Assembly (NCBI GenBank): GCA_012064385.1
Contig: QRDG01000419.1
Location: 682,001 to 746,000, forward strand
Length of the DNA stretch: 64,000 nt
Direction of reading: 5' to 3'
DNA from: Puccinellia tenuiflora
Lineage: Eukaryota; Streptophyta; Magnoliopsida; Poales; Poaceae
The notes beneath the pieces were generated by a model, which made no database searches, was not told the origin of the DNA, and worked only from the letters and a program-made list of their open reading frames with translations. The position numbers and the translations under genes were made by a program. Within the stretch, counting starts at the first letter, position 1; every line of letters begins with the position of its first letter. Of this stretch, positions 35,101 to 45,144 are shown in pieces.

Positions 35101-36732
35101 GGGCAGAGGTCTCCAGGGGAGGGAGGGAGAGGAGGGTGCTGCTCGCGGGGGTGTGCTCGGGGTGGCTTTTATAGGGCTTGGGGAGGGGACAGTGACTAGG
35201 ACGGCTCGACGGAAGACACGGGGTGAGGTGTCCTGGTGCTGGCGCAGTGAGACGACGACCAATGCGTCGTCGGTGTAGCGGGGCATCGCTGGACGACGGG
35301 AAACACGCAGCATCGGATAAGCTCGAGGCTTGGCGAGGGGACCCGCGGCGGTGCTGTTCCGCGGCGTCGGCTTGCGGCGGCGTCGAGCTGGAGAGGGCAA
35401 GGTGTCCCGGTGCTGTAGCGGATCGACGAGTTCCGCGGGTGTCGTTTGCGGCTACTGTGGAGTGATGGGGACGATTCGGAGCGAGAGGCGCTGCTGACAG
35501 AGGGGTACCATGGCGTGTCTCACGTGTGACGCGTCGGCCGGCCGCTCGGCGGCGCTGTAGGAGGGGGAAAGTGGCGCGTGCGGCCGAGGGAGGGGTCGAG
35601 GGAGAGGGTATCATCCTCCTGGGACGGTTTTGGACTCGGGGAGGCAGGAACGGCGATGGCCAGGTCGTGGTGGTGGTGCTGCCTGGCATGGCCGTGCCAG
35701 AGTGACCACGCCAGCAGCCATGCCGACATCGGCATCCACATGCTTCCCTCACTCCAGAGCTTGAAAATGAAAACGAATCGCGTCACCTCGTGCCAAATTC
35801 CAAACCCTACCAAAGTCTAGTTATCCGTTTTTGCTGGTTTGCAACTTTGTCTAAGCAAAATTTCAGAAAACCTAGGGGACACCAGGTGTTCGATGAAATG
35901 ATGAAGGCTTTGCACATCTCAGAAATATCCCCAAAATTCACAGTAGGTCATAATGGGTGTATGTGGTAGGTCTGTGGATTTTGAGCTCAATTGAATACAT
36001 GGAAGATGGTTAAGTAAATTGGTGTTCGAAAAGTGCCCTATTGGCATGGGCATGATAGATGCATCTCCTCAAATGATCATGCCATGATCTTCTGTTTATG
36101 TGGTTATATATGGGATTTTGTCATCTTGGCAAAGCACCAATGCCAAATGATTTTGTGTCTAGGGTTTGCTTTGGAAATTGCTATTAGGCATAAAAGGAGC
36201 ATCACAAAATAAGTACCCCAAATATTGCTCAAATGAGGTTGGGCCAATGGAGTGAAAAGTTCAGGAGGTGAAATTAGGTCCATCCACAAAATTGTAGAAT
36301 TTTTGGATGAGTGGAAGGTGTCTGAATACTTATTGGACTGGAAATGGCATAATAGCGGATATGATTTAACCAAGGGTTTTTGCATTGGACAATGGAATAT
36401 TTTTCCATAGGATGGATGTATAAGTCTGAGGGAACCATATGGTAGCTTGGTAGAATTTATCTTAAGATACAATTGTGGTGGTGGCTTTTGGTGGAATAGA
36501 CGGAAGGGTTTTGGAACACTGGAGGGGCATCAATGTGTGACAACGAAAATAGTGGCATCGAGATATGGGGGAGGTTGATAAGCTCAAGGTTTGTTGGGAA
36601 ATCTCCAAGTGAGCAAAACCAAAGTCAATTCGAAGACCAACAAGTGGGAGAAAATAGTTTGGAAACAGAAAAAGTTTTTCAGGCGGGAGAAAAACATTAC
36701 TAACATTAGGGACGAATTTTCGGGATGTGACA
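32179..36732 (-). repeat. D LTR3 (outer, 5' LTR)
   Basis: 4,554 bp. It differs from LTR1 and LTR2 by loss of one 43-bp unit (near 34120) and scattered private substitutions. In the blocks where LTR2 diverges, it agrees with LTR1. Confidence 0.9.
35166..35173 (-). promoter_or_regulatory. TATA box of D LTR3
   Basis: TATAAAAG on the - strand. As the 5' LTR for the - strand, this copy would drive transcription of the element. Confidence 0.65.
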
Positions 36733-36737
36733 GTCCA
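36733..36737. other. Right TSD of element D (gtcca)
   Basis: Matches 16877-16881 exactly. Confidence 0.9.
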
Positions 36738-39700
36738 TGGGGAAGAGCGGCGATGTGGAGGCTCGCGCCCCGCCCCCCGGAGAGATCTCGCCGAAGCCCA
36801 AACCGGACGAATTTGTCATGTTCTACACGCATGTGGAGCGGGGATTGGGGCTCCCCGTCAGCTCGTTCTTCAACGAGTTTCTGCATTTTTATGGGCTGCA
36901 GCCTCACCATCTAGGGGCAAACTGCATCACGCAGTTGTCCTGCTTCGTCACGCTGTGCGAAGCGTATTTGGGCGTTTGGCCCAGTATGGAGCTCTTCGGC
37001 ATGTTCTTCTTCTTGCGGTCCCAGGTGACCGCGGGGCTGCAACGGGACTGCGGCGGCGTCTCCATCAGCGCGAAGAGCACGCCATTTCCCAAGATCCATC
37101 TGCCCGAATCCATCAAGAAGTGGCAGAATACATACTTCTATGTCAAGAACGCTACTGAGGTTGACCGGATCAACCTCCCCGCCTTCGCCAATACGCGTCC
37201 GGCGGACAGATCCTGGAGCCGGAAGCCGGCAGTCGATGAGAATCTGCAAGGCACCCTGTTCGCCCGCCTGGAGAAGCTGGTGGCGGACGGCCTGACGTCT
37301 AGGGATCTGACCATGGCCTGGACGACAAGGCGGATGTTCCCGCTGCAGGAGCGCTCGCACAAGATGTGCTTCTACTCCGGCGTCCGGGATCCCACTCGAG
37401 CTTCCATGAACATCCCGACGCAGGAGGGATTAAGCGAGTGGGTTTCCCGTCTCATCACCGACAGGCTTGAGGATGATTGGGACTTCGGGCTCGATCCCTT
37501 CGACCGCTCGGACCGCGCTCCTGAGGTTAGCTTCCTCCTCATTTTGCTTCCGATTCCTTTTCCGGCTGCCGCCTGATCTAGCCGGCTTGCCGGGTAGCTT
37601 TGTGAGGTCCAGATGGTTGAAGATTTTGAAGTAGTCTTCGAGCCTGATGTCCAGGGTCCCCTTTCTGCGGCGCAGACGGCCATGCTGGAGGAGGAGAGCG
37701 CCGCCGAGGAGCAGGCGGCGGGTGGAGGTGCGGACACTGCCGCTGGAGGCGAATCCGGCGGCGATGCCCGAGTCGTCGCGGGAACACGCGGCGACACCAC
37801 CGAGTCGTCTGGAGGAGGTGCCGATGCCGGCGGTGATGATGGGGGCGATGATGATGCCGCCCGGACTGCAACGAGCCCGGCCCCTGCTACCGGCGCCGAC
37901 TCCGACTCGGCCGCCTACAGGGACGAGGATCTCGAGCACGACGATCCGCCTCCGGTTTCGTCGTCCCGTGGTAAGTCTTCTGGGCCCGGGGTCGCCGGGC
38001 AGGCTGACAATGTTGCGCGTGTGGTAGTAGATCTCTCCACTGGCTCCGAACCGGACTCAGAGGGTTCTTCCTCCGTGCCAGCCTCCAAGCCGGCGATATC
38101 CACCCGCCGGACCAAGGAGTTGGAGGCGGCGGCGCGGAAGAAGGTGGTCCTCCCCCGGCGGACCGTGAAGGAGAGGCGGTCGAAGTCGGCCGCCGACGTC
38201 GATGCGAATACCGCGCCGCCCAAGCGGAAGGGCGCATTTGAGAAGCGAGGCGTGCTTCCCGTCAAAAAGCGGGCTTCGACGTCTTCCCGGCCTACCACGG
38301 GCGGCCTGTCGCCAGCCGGAAGAACGAGGGCGGAGACGCCTGAGACCGAGGCCAGGGCGGACGAGATCATGGCCGACGTCTGGGCTAAGGTCGACGGCAA
38401 AACGGCGGAGGAGGAGGCCCAGACTGGTGGGGCCAAAAACGAGGTGATTGGTCCTGCTTTAGGTGGTGATTTTATTTACGATTCGAATCCGGATGACTTG
38501 GAGAGGGAGTTTTATGCTCGGACGGCGCAGGCAGTCTTGGCCTTGGGAGCATCTGATGCTGATTTTACTGTGGAGCAGCTGCTGGCCTCGAGGGAGGACG
38601 AGGAGGGAACGAAGGCGGCGGACGCGGAGAGGACCGAACCCGCCGCCGGCAAGACCCGCGCCCAGGTGGTTAATCTTTCTCCTCCTTTTGTTCTTGGCTA
38701 TGACTCGGGTATCGAGGATATGGAGAAGGCTATTTACGCGGAGCTGGCGCAGGCGGACTCGATCCGGGCGTCGATGGATGCCCAGGCGGCTGCGAGGCAA
38801 CCAGCGGCTGCCAAGGCGGCCGAGGAGAAGGCGGCAGCGGGCGCGGAAGCCGGCGATACCGCAAAGGTCTCTGCTGGGGTCGAGGTGGTGCCGGCTCGCA
38901 CGGAGCGGCCGGTCGAGGACCCTGTCGTCCCGGCGAAAGGCGGCGATGTGCCTTCCGGAGGCGTGAAGCGTCCGTCCGACGCCGTGCCCCCTCCCCCACC
39001 AAAGCGTTCGAAGAGGAGGATGGCCAAGGCGCTGGGCTCGTGCGTCGGGTAAGTCCTTGTCTTGTGGTGGGAATCTTCGCAACTTGCACTCGATGGTGAC
39101 GCCTTCCTTGTTTCGTAGGGCACCGCTCCCTATAGTGGAGACGGCAGTCGTCGCTGTAAAGGAGTCGGCTTCGGTGCCTGTCACCGAGGTCCCCGTGGCG
39201 CAGGCGGCTGATCCGCCTTCGGAGGCGAAGACGACGGAGGCGGCCAGCCGAGTGCTGGCGGAGGCGGCTGATCCGCCTTCGGAGGCGAAGACGACGGAGG
39301 CGGCCAGCCGAGTGCTGGCGGAGGCGGCCCCCCTTATGGTCGATTTCAACCCTCCGGCTTCAGGTGGAGATGCCGAGACGCCAGTGGGCGCTTTCCAGGT
39401 GGTTCCCCAGCCCGACGCCGGGGCTGGGTATACTGCCTTCCCCACCCCTTCTTTGATTGTGGCCGTGACAGCCAAGGATAAGGCCATCGCGGAAGCGACG
39501 GCCTCGCTCCCCGGCCCTCGCCAATCAACTTTGGTGTCTTCTCCGACGTACTCCGGACCGGTGCCGGCTCGGCCCGACGCGTCGGGAAAATTTCCCCTCG
39601 CCGAACTGGCGGAGCGGGTGGCCAGGGAGAACTTGGCCAACGTGACATTGCTCTGCTCCTCCATGGAGCAAGGCCTTGCCGCGGCGACTAGGGAGGCGAC

Positions 39701-40774
39701 ATTGCTCAAGCGGGAGCTTGAGGCGGCCAAAGGTTTGGCTCCCTTTTTCTTTCTGCACTTTGTCTTGCCGTTCTGCCTTTTTCTCTTGCATGTCTTGGCT
39801 TGACGGTGACTTGATCTCTACAGGTGACTCCACCTCCCGCGCCGGCTTGGAGAAGCAACTGAAGGAAAAGGACGCCGCCTTGACCTCGTCCAAGGCCGAT
39901 CTCCAAGCGGCGGAGAAGGCATTAGAAGAGCGCCGCCTCGAGGTCGTCCGGCTGGGCGAGGAGGCGGCGAAACTGCGGGAGGCCGAGCGTCGGAGGCAGA
40001 GCGAGGTTGAATCTCTCCGCGGGGACGCGGCCAAGCTGAAGGATCTGCTGAAGGCTTCCGTCGAGAATAACGACGAGATTGTCCGGGAGGCCAAGGCTCG
40101 CGAGCTTGAGCATGAACAGCTGGTGAGCGGCTTGGTCAAGGAGGTTGAGGGCGTAAACGAGCTGATCCTCGGTAAGTGAGGTCTTCTTTCTCCTTGGTTT
40201 CTTGCTTTAGGTCTTCTACTCGGCCTTACTGGTTTGAACTGCAGGCCTCTATCCCGAGGTGGATGCGCAACTCCAACAAGATGCTGCCTCGGCTCACTCT
40301 CGACCGGAGTCTTCTGGTGCCGCTGCCGGGTCTGCTCCGACTACCGCCTCCCGTCTTCTGCGACTCGGCCAGGAATTCAAGCGGCTAAAGGAAGCGGCTG
40401 AAGGCGTGCTTGAGAACCTGTGGCCGGACACTCCCTTGCCGGCTACTCTCCACGATTTATGCGCCCGGCTCGAAGGAGCGCCTGCCGGCATCAATGATCA
40501 AGTGGAGATGGCGGCGCGCGGAGGTACCGACATGGCCCTGGCCGTGGTGAAGTCCTGGTACCCTGGCCTGCAGACGAGCAGGCTGATGGACGGCTTCCGC
40601 GACGGGACGTCCTTCGCGAACTTGCGTCCAGAAATTGCCGAGGCTTCCAAGCGGATTGCCGAGGCGGTTGACTTGACGACGCTGGTACCTGCCGAGCCAT
40701 CTTCGACGCCGAAGCCGACTGAAGATGCTGGAGCCGGCGACGCTGCTGCCGCTACTGACGCCGCTACCATTTGA
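36738..40774 (+). CDS. Antisense gene of C: gypsy-associated protein with PF04195-like domain
   Basis: Exon 1 continues from 16881 and ends at 37525. Exon 2 is 37613-39048, exon 3 39119-39732, exon 4 39824-40171 and exon 5 40245-40774. Every intron is 70-91 bp with GT..AG ends, and the phases fit (0, 2, 1, 1), giving an open frame of about 1,263 codons. The N-terminal domain (HVERGLGLPVSSFFNEFL, then YGLQPHHL and FVTLCEAYLGV) resembles the 'putative gypsy type transposon' family PF04195. Exon 2 is acidic, Ala/Lys-rich low complexity. Exon 3 carries a 20-residue tandem duplication. Exon 4 is a long coiled coil, and exon 5 a helical C-terminal domain shared with B'. Role unknown; only D disrupts it. 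Confidence 0.7.
39203..39322 (+). repeat. 60-bp tandem duplication in exon 3
   Basis: Two in-frame copies of a 60-bp unit, 39203-39262 and 39263-39322, encode AADPPSEAKTTEAASRVLAE twice with no difference seen, so the duplication is recent. Confidence 0.9.
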
Positions 40775-41094
40775 TTCGTTCATTTCCCCGGGATGCCGGG
40801 TGTAACTGTTATTCTGTGCCGTTAACTGTCCCGCCACATTAACCGCCTTGTTATCTTGGACAACTTTTAAGGTCATCATGTAAAAATTTGCTATCCTGCT
40901 TCCTGCCATGGTCTGTTATCCTGAGTGTCGTTTTCTCTGTGACTGCTGGGCCTCTGTGCTATAATTCGTGCTTGTTTTTGGTGATGATTATCACCATCCC
41001 TAGCCCCCGAATTTTGGGCCGGCTTGAGCATCTAGCCGGGTCGAAATTTCACGTTTCCTGCTTATCGCTTGTCTTCTGTCGTCGTTATATCGTG
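40775..41094 (+). other. 3' flank of the antisense gene of C
   Basis: T-rich sequence consistent with a 3' UTR, followed by a degenerate 'tagcccccgaattttgggccgg' that begins the PPT-like motifs of the array. No gene is seen. Confidence 0.4.
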
Positions 41095-41831
41095 CAGCCC
41101 CCGAGTCCGTGACTTGGGGTGATTTTAGATATACGCCCGGGTCTGAGCAGCCAGCTTGCCGGGTGCTCAGCCCCCGGGAATCTTTTTGCCGGCTGGCGGC
41201 TTGGCAGCCCCCGAGTCCGTGACTCGGGGTGATTTTTATTTTCATCCGGGTCTGGGCAGCCGCCTTGGCGGGTGCGCAGCCCCCGGGTATCTTTTGCCGG
41301 CTAACGGCTTCGCAGCCCCAAAGTCCATGACTCAGGGTGATTTTTATGTTCGTCCGGGTCTGGGCAGCCGCCTTGGCGAGTGCGCAGCCCCCGGGTATCT
41401 TTTGCCGGCTGGCGGCTTCGCAGCCCCCGAGTCCATGACTCGGGGTGATTTTTATTTTCGTCCGGGTCTGGGCAGCCGCCTTGGCGGGTGCGCAGCCCCC
41501 GGGTATCTTTTGCCGGCTAACGGCTTCGCAGCCCCCGAGTCCATGACTCGGGGTGATTTTTATTTTCATCCGGGTCTGGGCAGCCGCCTTGGCGGGTGCG
41601 CAGCCCCCGGGTATCTTTTGCCGGCTAACGGCTTCGCAGCCCCCGAGTCCATGACTCAGGGTGATTCTTATGTTCGTCCGGGTCTGGGCAGCCGCCTTGG
41701 CGAGTGCGCAGCCCCCGGGTATCTTTTGCCGGCTGGCGGCTTCGCAGCCCCCGAGTCCATGACTCAGGGTGATTTTTATGTTCGTCCGGGTCTGGGCAGC
41801 CGCCTTGGCGAGTGCGCAGCCCCCGGGTATC
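41095..41831. repeat. 108-bp tandem array with PPT-like motifs
   Basis: Units start with cagcccccgagtc at 41095, 41205, 41313, 41421, 41529, 41637 and 41745, a period of 108 bp (the first is 110). The last unit is cut at 41831. Each unit contains gcagccccc twice, whose reverse complement GGGGGCTGC resembles the PPT core of C. Two alternating variants (gccggctggcgg and gccggctaacgg) suggest higher-order duplication. Because 108 is a multiple of three, long frames stay open on both strands; I do not call them genes. Confidence 0.9.
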
Positions 41832-41861
41832 TTCTCCTCTGTTGGGTTCGGCTACGGAACC
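41832..41861. repeat. Duplicated host flank and TSD inside C
   Basis: 30 bp here match 15577-15606, the B' sequence to the left of C including gaacc. It stands where the PBS of C should be. Confidence 0.85.
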
Positions 41862-42509
41862 TGTCGTGGTGGGTAGCACGGCATATCCATCAAAGACGGA
41901 AAAGAGTGTGGGGCAGGCGACGATCGGATGCTCGCGCGGGATTGGGCAACAAACATGCAAACACACGTCGGTTACCCAGGTTCGGGGCCCTCCTTTTGGA
42001 GGTAACACCCCTACGTCCTGCTCTTCTTGTTCTTATTGATTGATCACAGATCGGGCTACAAAGGTTGCTCCTGGAGCTGTATGGCGGTGGTGCCGGCTAG
42101 AGATGTCAAGCCGGCTAGAGGTGGAAGACGATGATCTACGTATCCGTGTGTCCTGTTCCTGCTTGCCTCGCGCAGGAGGCCCATGCACGCCTTATATAGG
42201 CAGCATCTAGGGTTTTGGGTTACAAGGAGATTACACGATTGCCCCTATGACATCACTACTCTGGAGCCGGCTGGAGCTATATCATCATTACATTGTAGCT
42301 GTAACGCCCGACAGGGGCTGGACGATCTGGGCCTACCAGTACGGACCGGTCGGTTGGTAGAGGCCGGTTGCTCTAGCCGGCCGTCCGCCTCCGGGTAGAG
42401 GAAACAGCTTGCTTCATTCGGCTGGCTCCAGGCGGGACGCTGTAGCCGGCCCATGTAGTTCTTGAAGAAACGGACCTCTTAGGGATATCCGGGGTTCATA
42501 TCCCCGACA
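41862..42509 (-). repeat. 5' LTR of C
   Basis: 648 bp with the ends TGTCGTGG and CCCCGACA on the + strand and a - strand TATA at 42190-42198. It is followed by the TSD gaacc at 42510-42514. Confidence 0.85.
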
Positions 42510-44137
42510 GAACCGGAGGAGTTGGTGGAGGGATGTTAGGAGAGGCTTTCTTCCTTATGGCGACCGTCTTAGTTTTCAACGGAGCGCCTTTCTTCATCCT
42601 ACAAAGGTAAAGGATGTTTAGCAAATCCGGCATTGCTGCAAGGGAATGAGGAGATGTTATCAGTCGACTTACTTCTTGCTGGGGATATTGAGCCCAGCAA
42701 GCGCATCGTCGTCTTCAGACGACTTAGCGCCGCTAGCGGTCGACTGGCCCTTCCTCTTCCGGCTTTCCGCAGTAGCCGAGGAAAAGGTGATGGACCGCGT
42801 GGGCGCCTTGCTGGACGATGGCTTGCTAGCAGGGCGGACATCGGTAATTCCGGGAATCTGACATATTACATGTTAGTCCGACAAAGGTAAACCCGAATCT
42901 CTCAAAGAATTGAAGTTTGGTTAGGTCAAAGTACCTTTGGGGGAGGGTTGGTTGCCGTAAACATCGGCAACGATTCTTCATATTGCCGGCCTGATCCAGG
43001 CCGGGCTTTGATGAGCTTGTTGAAGTGAGCCTCAAAGAGGCCCTGCTCCAAGTCTTTCTCGTTGATCCTCATAGGAGCAGAATTATCCGTGTACTCGCAG
43101 AGAAGGCGAGCACGATGTTGGAGTGGCTGAATTCGTCTCTTCATCCAGCAAATAATGGTGTCCTCCCCAGTCAAGGGAGGAGAGCCGGACGTCAGTTGCG
43201 CAATCCTCGCTTGGAGGGCGGCGTGTTCTGTCGGCATTACACCTGACGACTTCTTCTTCCAGGAGGGCAGCGGCGTGCCGGCTTCGTCTGTGAAAGGGGC
43301 GAGCCCCTACAGCCGGTTTGGCGTCTCTACATCCTTGCAGTAAAAGAATGTAGATACCCATCCCTTTGCCGAATCCACGATTGGCACTTGAGGGTACCAA
43401 TCGATGTCTCGGCGGCAATTGAAACTAATTGTGCCGGCCACCAGCAGCTCTTTGTTGACGGTCTGCCTCTTGACTAGGAGGCAGCGTTCGAAGAAGTCTA
43501 ACCTAGGTTTTATGCCTAAGTATCCTTCGAACAGCGCTACGAAGCCGGAAATGTACAGCAGGCTGTTCGGGGTTATGTTATGGAGCTGGAGGCCGTAGTG
43601 ATCTAACAGCTCTATCATGAAAGCCGACGGCGGCAAAGAAAATCCCCTAATTACATGGGAAGAAAGAAGTACCCGCTCGTCTCTGATGGGAGTCGGGTAG
43701 GGATCGCCGCAAGCGGATCGCCAAGTCGGATTCGGCTCAGAAGTTGGAGCGATGGCTCCATCGGTCTCCATCCCCTTCAACTCGACCTCGTCCACAGCCG
43801 AGCAGGCCCAGTTGCGGGACGGGTTGCTGGCCGCATCTTTGTTGCCGGCTTCTTCTTCTTCCTCTTCGTCGCCAGCACTGGCGTCCTCGGTGGCGGCCTC
43901 AGCAGTTGCAGAGGCAGAAGCCATTGTGGCAGCGGCTTCGGCTGCGGCCTTTGCCAAGGCAACCGTATCGTGGCCTGAAGCAGTGGAGGTCATCGCCGGA
44001 GATGAGGAAGGTGCAGATGTAGCGGCGGATGGCTCGGTGATGGCGGCGGCGGCCGAGGATGTGGCACCTCCCATCGGCGGAGTCGGACCCGCCACGGTTG
44101 CATCGGCCGCTGGAGAGCTTGGAGTGCTTGAAGCCAT
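42510..44137 (-). pseudogene. 5' exons of the antisense gene of B' (PF04195-like)
   Basis: On the - strand, exon 1 runs from the ATG at 44137 to 42935 (401 codons, GTAC donor). Exon 2 is 42857-42673 (GTAAGT donor). Exon 3 starts at 42598 and is interrupted by C. Exon 1 has an Ala/Ser/Glu-rich N-terminus, then a PF04195-like domain: VIRGFSLPPSAFMIELLDHY, ISGFVALFEGYLGI, FERCLLVKRQ. An in-frame TAG at 43307-43309 breaks it. Its exon order matches the gene in C, but the sequences are strongly diverged. It runs opposite to pol, so it needs its own promoter. Confidence 0.7.
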
Positions 44138-44247
44138 GAAGATCGAAGAAGAGATGGGGTTGCGCTCGGAGGAGAGATGAGATCTGGAGGAGTTAGAGCT
44201 AGGGTTGCGAATGGACTGAGGATCGCAGAGGAGACGATGCGGTCGCC

Positions 44248-44255
44248 ATTTATAG
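44248..44255 (-). promoter_or_regulatory. TATA box of the antisense gene of B'
   Basis: CTATAAAT on the - strand, about 110 bp upstream of the ATG at 44137. Confidence 0.5.
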
Positions 44256-44638
44256 CCCTGCGCTGAGATGCGTGCAACGGTCATCGGTCGGGTTTCTCGC
44301 CACCTGTCTCGGATCGAGCCGTTGGAGACAGTTTCTTCCCTCCGACGCCTCGGTTCCAGCGCGGGAAAAACGGAAACTAGCCCAGCATTCAAAGATGCTC
44401 CTCCACTCACACGTCCGGGTCTAACACAGCCATCAAATCGACGGACGCGTGTTGTTACACGCTCAAATGCTTTTCGGCATATAAAGCCGGCACAGTTAAA
44501 ATCGACAAAGCTGTTCGACATGATTTCAGGTTTCTGGGAATGCTCCAAGACTGAAGACGGATGATGAATTTCCCGGACAACATATTGCCGGATGATTGGA
44601 GCCAGCCGCTGAAGTACTTGAAGCTTTCCGGGGGCTAC
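44256..44638. other. Spacer between the antisense promoter and the B' 3' LTR
   Basis: No gene is seen. It ends in the PPT ccgggggctac directly before the LTR (44629-44638). Confidence 0.5.
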
Positions 44639-45144
44639 TGTTGGGGTTATGCCGAACAGGTGTCCTCACAGAGAAGACTGAAAGCCAACATACTAGGGTG
44701 GCCCACAGTGGTGGTAAGCCGAATCCGGCTTACCGGGCGGCCCAGTATGCTGAATCACAGGAGGCCCATCCGGCTAAGGGAAGACTCTAGAAGCCGGCCT
44801 GCATTGTAGAAGACTTAGCCCATAAGGCAAGGCCCAAGCCGGGTCGGAGTAGGACTTTCTTAGTCGGTTAGGTTTCCTCCTGTAAGCCCAGGGTCTGGAC
44901 GCCTTTATAAGCCGGCCCCTGGGACGCCTTAAGGCACGTACGATCTCAATCTCAATCCACTGTAACTCGGCGATATTGCCTTCTAGTGAAGTATAGCAGC
45001 ACGTAGGATCTCGCCACCGACGTGAGATCCGAAGCTGGGTAAACTCGCCTCTATGTCGCCGGATCACCCCACGTCTCCAAAACCCCACTCTCTACCTAGC
45101 TCGATGGCACCCCTGCCGCGGCTAGAATCGACAATACCACGACA
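44639..45144 (+). repeat. 3' LTR of B'
   Basis: 506 bp from TGTTGGGGTT to ACCACGACA, matching the 5' LTR of B (59529-60036). TATA box on the + strand (tttataag, 44904-44911). It is followed by A-family LTR sequence, so B' was inserted into an A LTR; the expected TSD is tcatt, whose left partner is lost. Confidence 0.85.

Larger units (their letters stand above)
16882..36732 (-). mobile_element. Element D: three LTRs and two internal domains in tandem
   Basis: The layout is LTR1 16882-21477, internal 21478-24531, LTR2 24532-29127, internal 29128-32178, LTR3 32179-36732, between TSDs gtcca. PBS sites (TGGTATCAGAGC, - strand) sit left of LTR2 and LTR3, and PPTs sit right of LTR1 and LTR2, so coding is on the - strand. 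LTRs of ~4.6 kb exceed the ~3.05-kb internal domain. There is no gag or pol; each unit has a leader ORF (- strand) and an antisense ORF (+ strand). By its ends and PBS it is related to A. Confidence 0.9.
15607..42509 (-). mobile_element. Non-autonomous Tat-like element C
   Basis: Read on the - strand, the LTR starts TGTCGGGGATATG and ends CCACGACA, the usual ends of grass Tat LTRs. A PPT adjoins the left LTR, which is therefore the 3' LTR. The internal part holds only an antisense gene (+ strand, 16806-40774, split by D) and a 108-bp array. Gag, pol and PBS are absent. The place where the PBS should be holds instead a 30-bp copy of the host flank (41832-41861). Confidence 0.75.
9156..45144 (+). 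mobile_element. Tat-lineage Ty3/Gypsy element B' (5' deleted, with nested insertions)
   Basis: B' is collinear with B: it joins at the base matching 62859, so about 3.3 kb (5' LTR, PBS, gag) is missing. It keeps protease, RT, RNase H, integrase, an antisense spliced gene and a 3' LTR (44639-45144). Element C (15607-42509) and a MITE (14724-15171) are later insertions. Archaeal-type RNase H plus an antisense ORF behind integrase is the layout of grass Tat elements. The left junction with A1 is not an insertion end but a deletion or recombination scar. Confidence 0.8.

Noticed and set aside
36737..36739. ATG at the D/C junction as a gene start
   Set aside because: It is formed by the TSD and is an internal codon of exon 1; the original start is at 16806.
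41095..41831. CRISPR-like spaced repeats
   Set aside because: The units are directly adjacent with no unique spacers, and the context is a plant retrotransposon.
41156..42043. 295-codon + strand frame with a repeated 36-residue unit
   Set aside because: It is open only because the 108-bp array is a multiple of three, the opposite strand is open too, and it runs on into the LTR of C.
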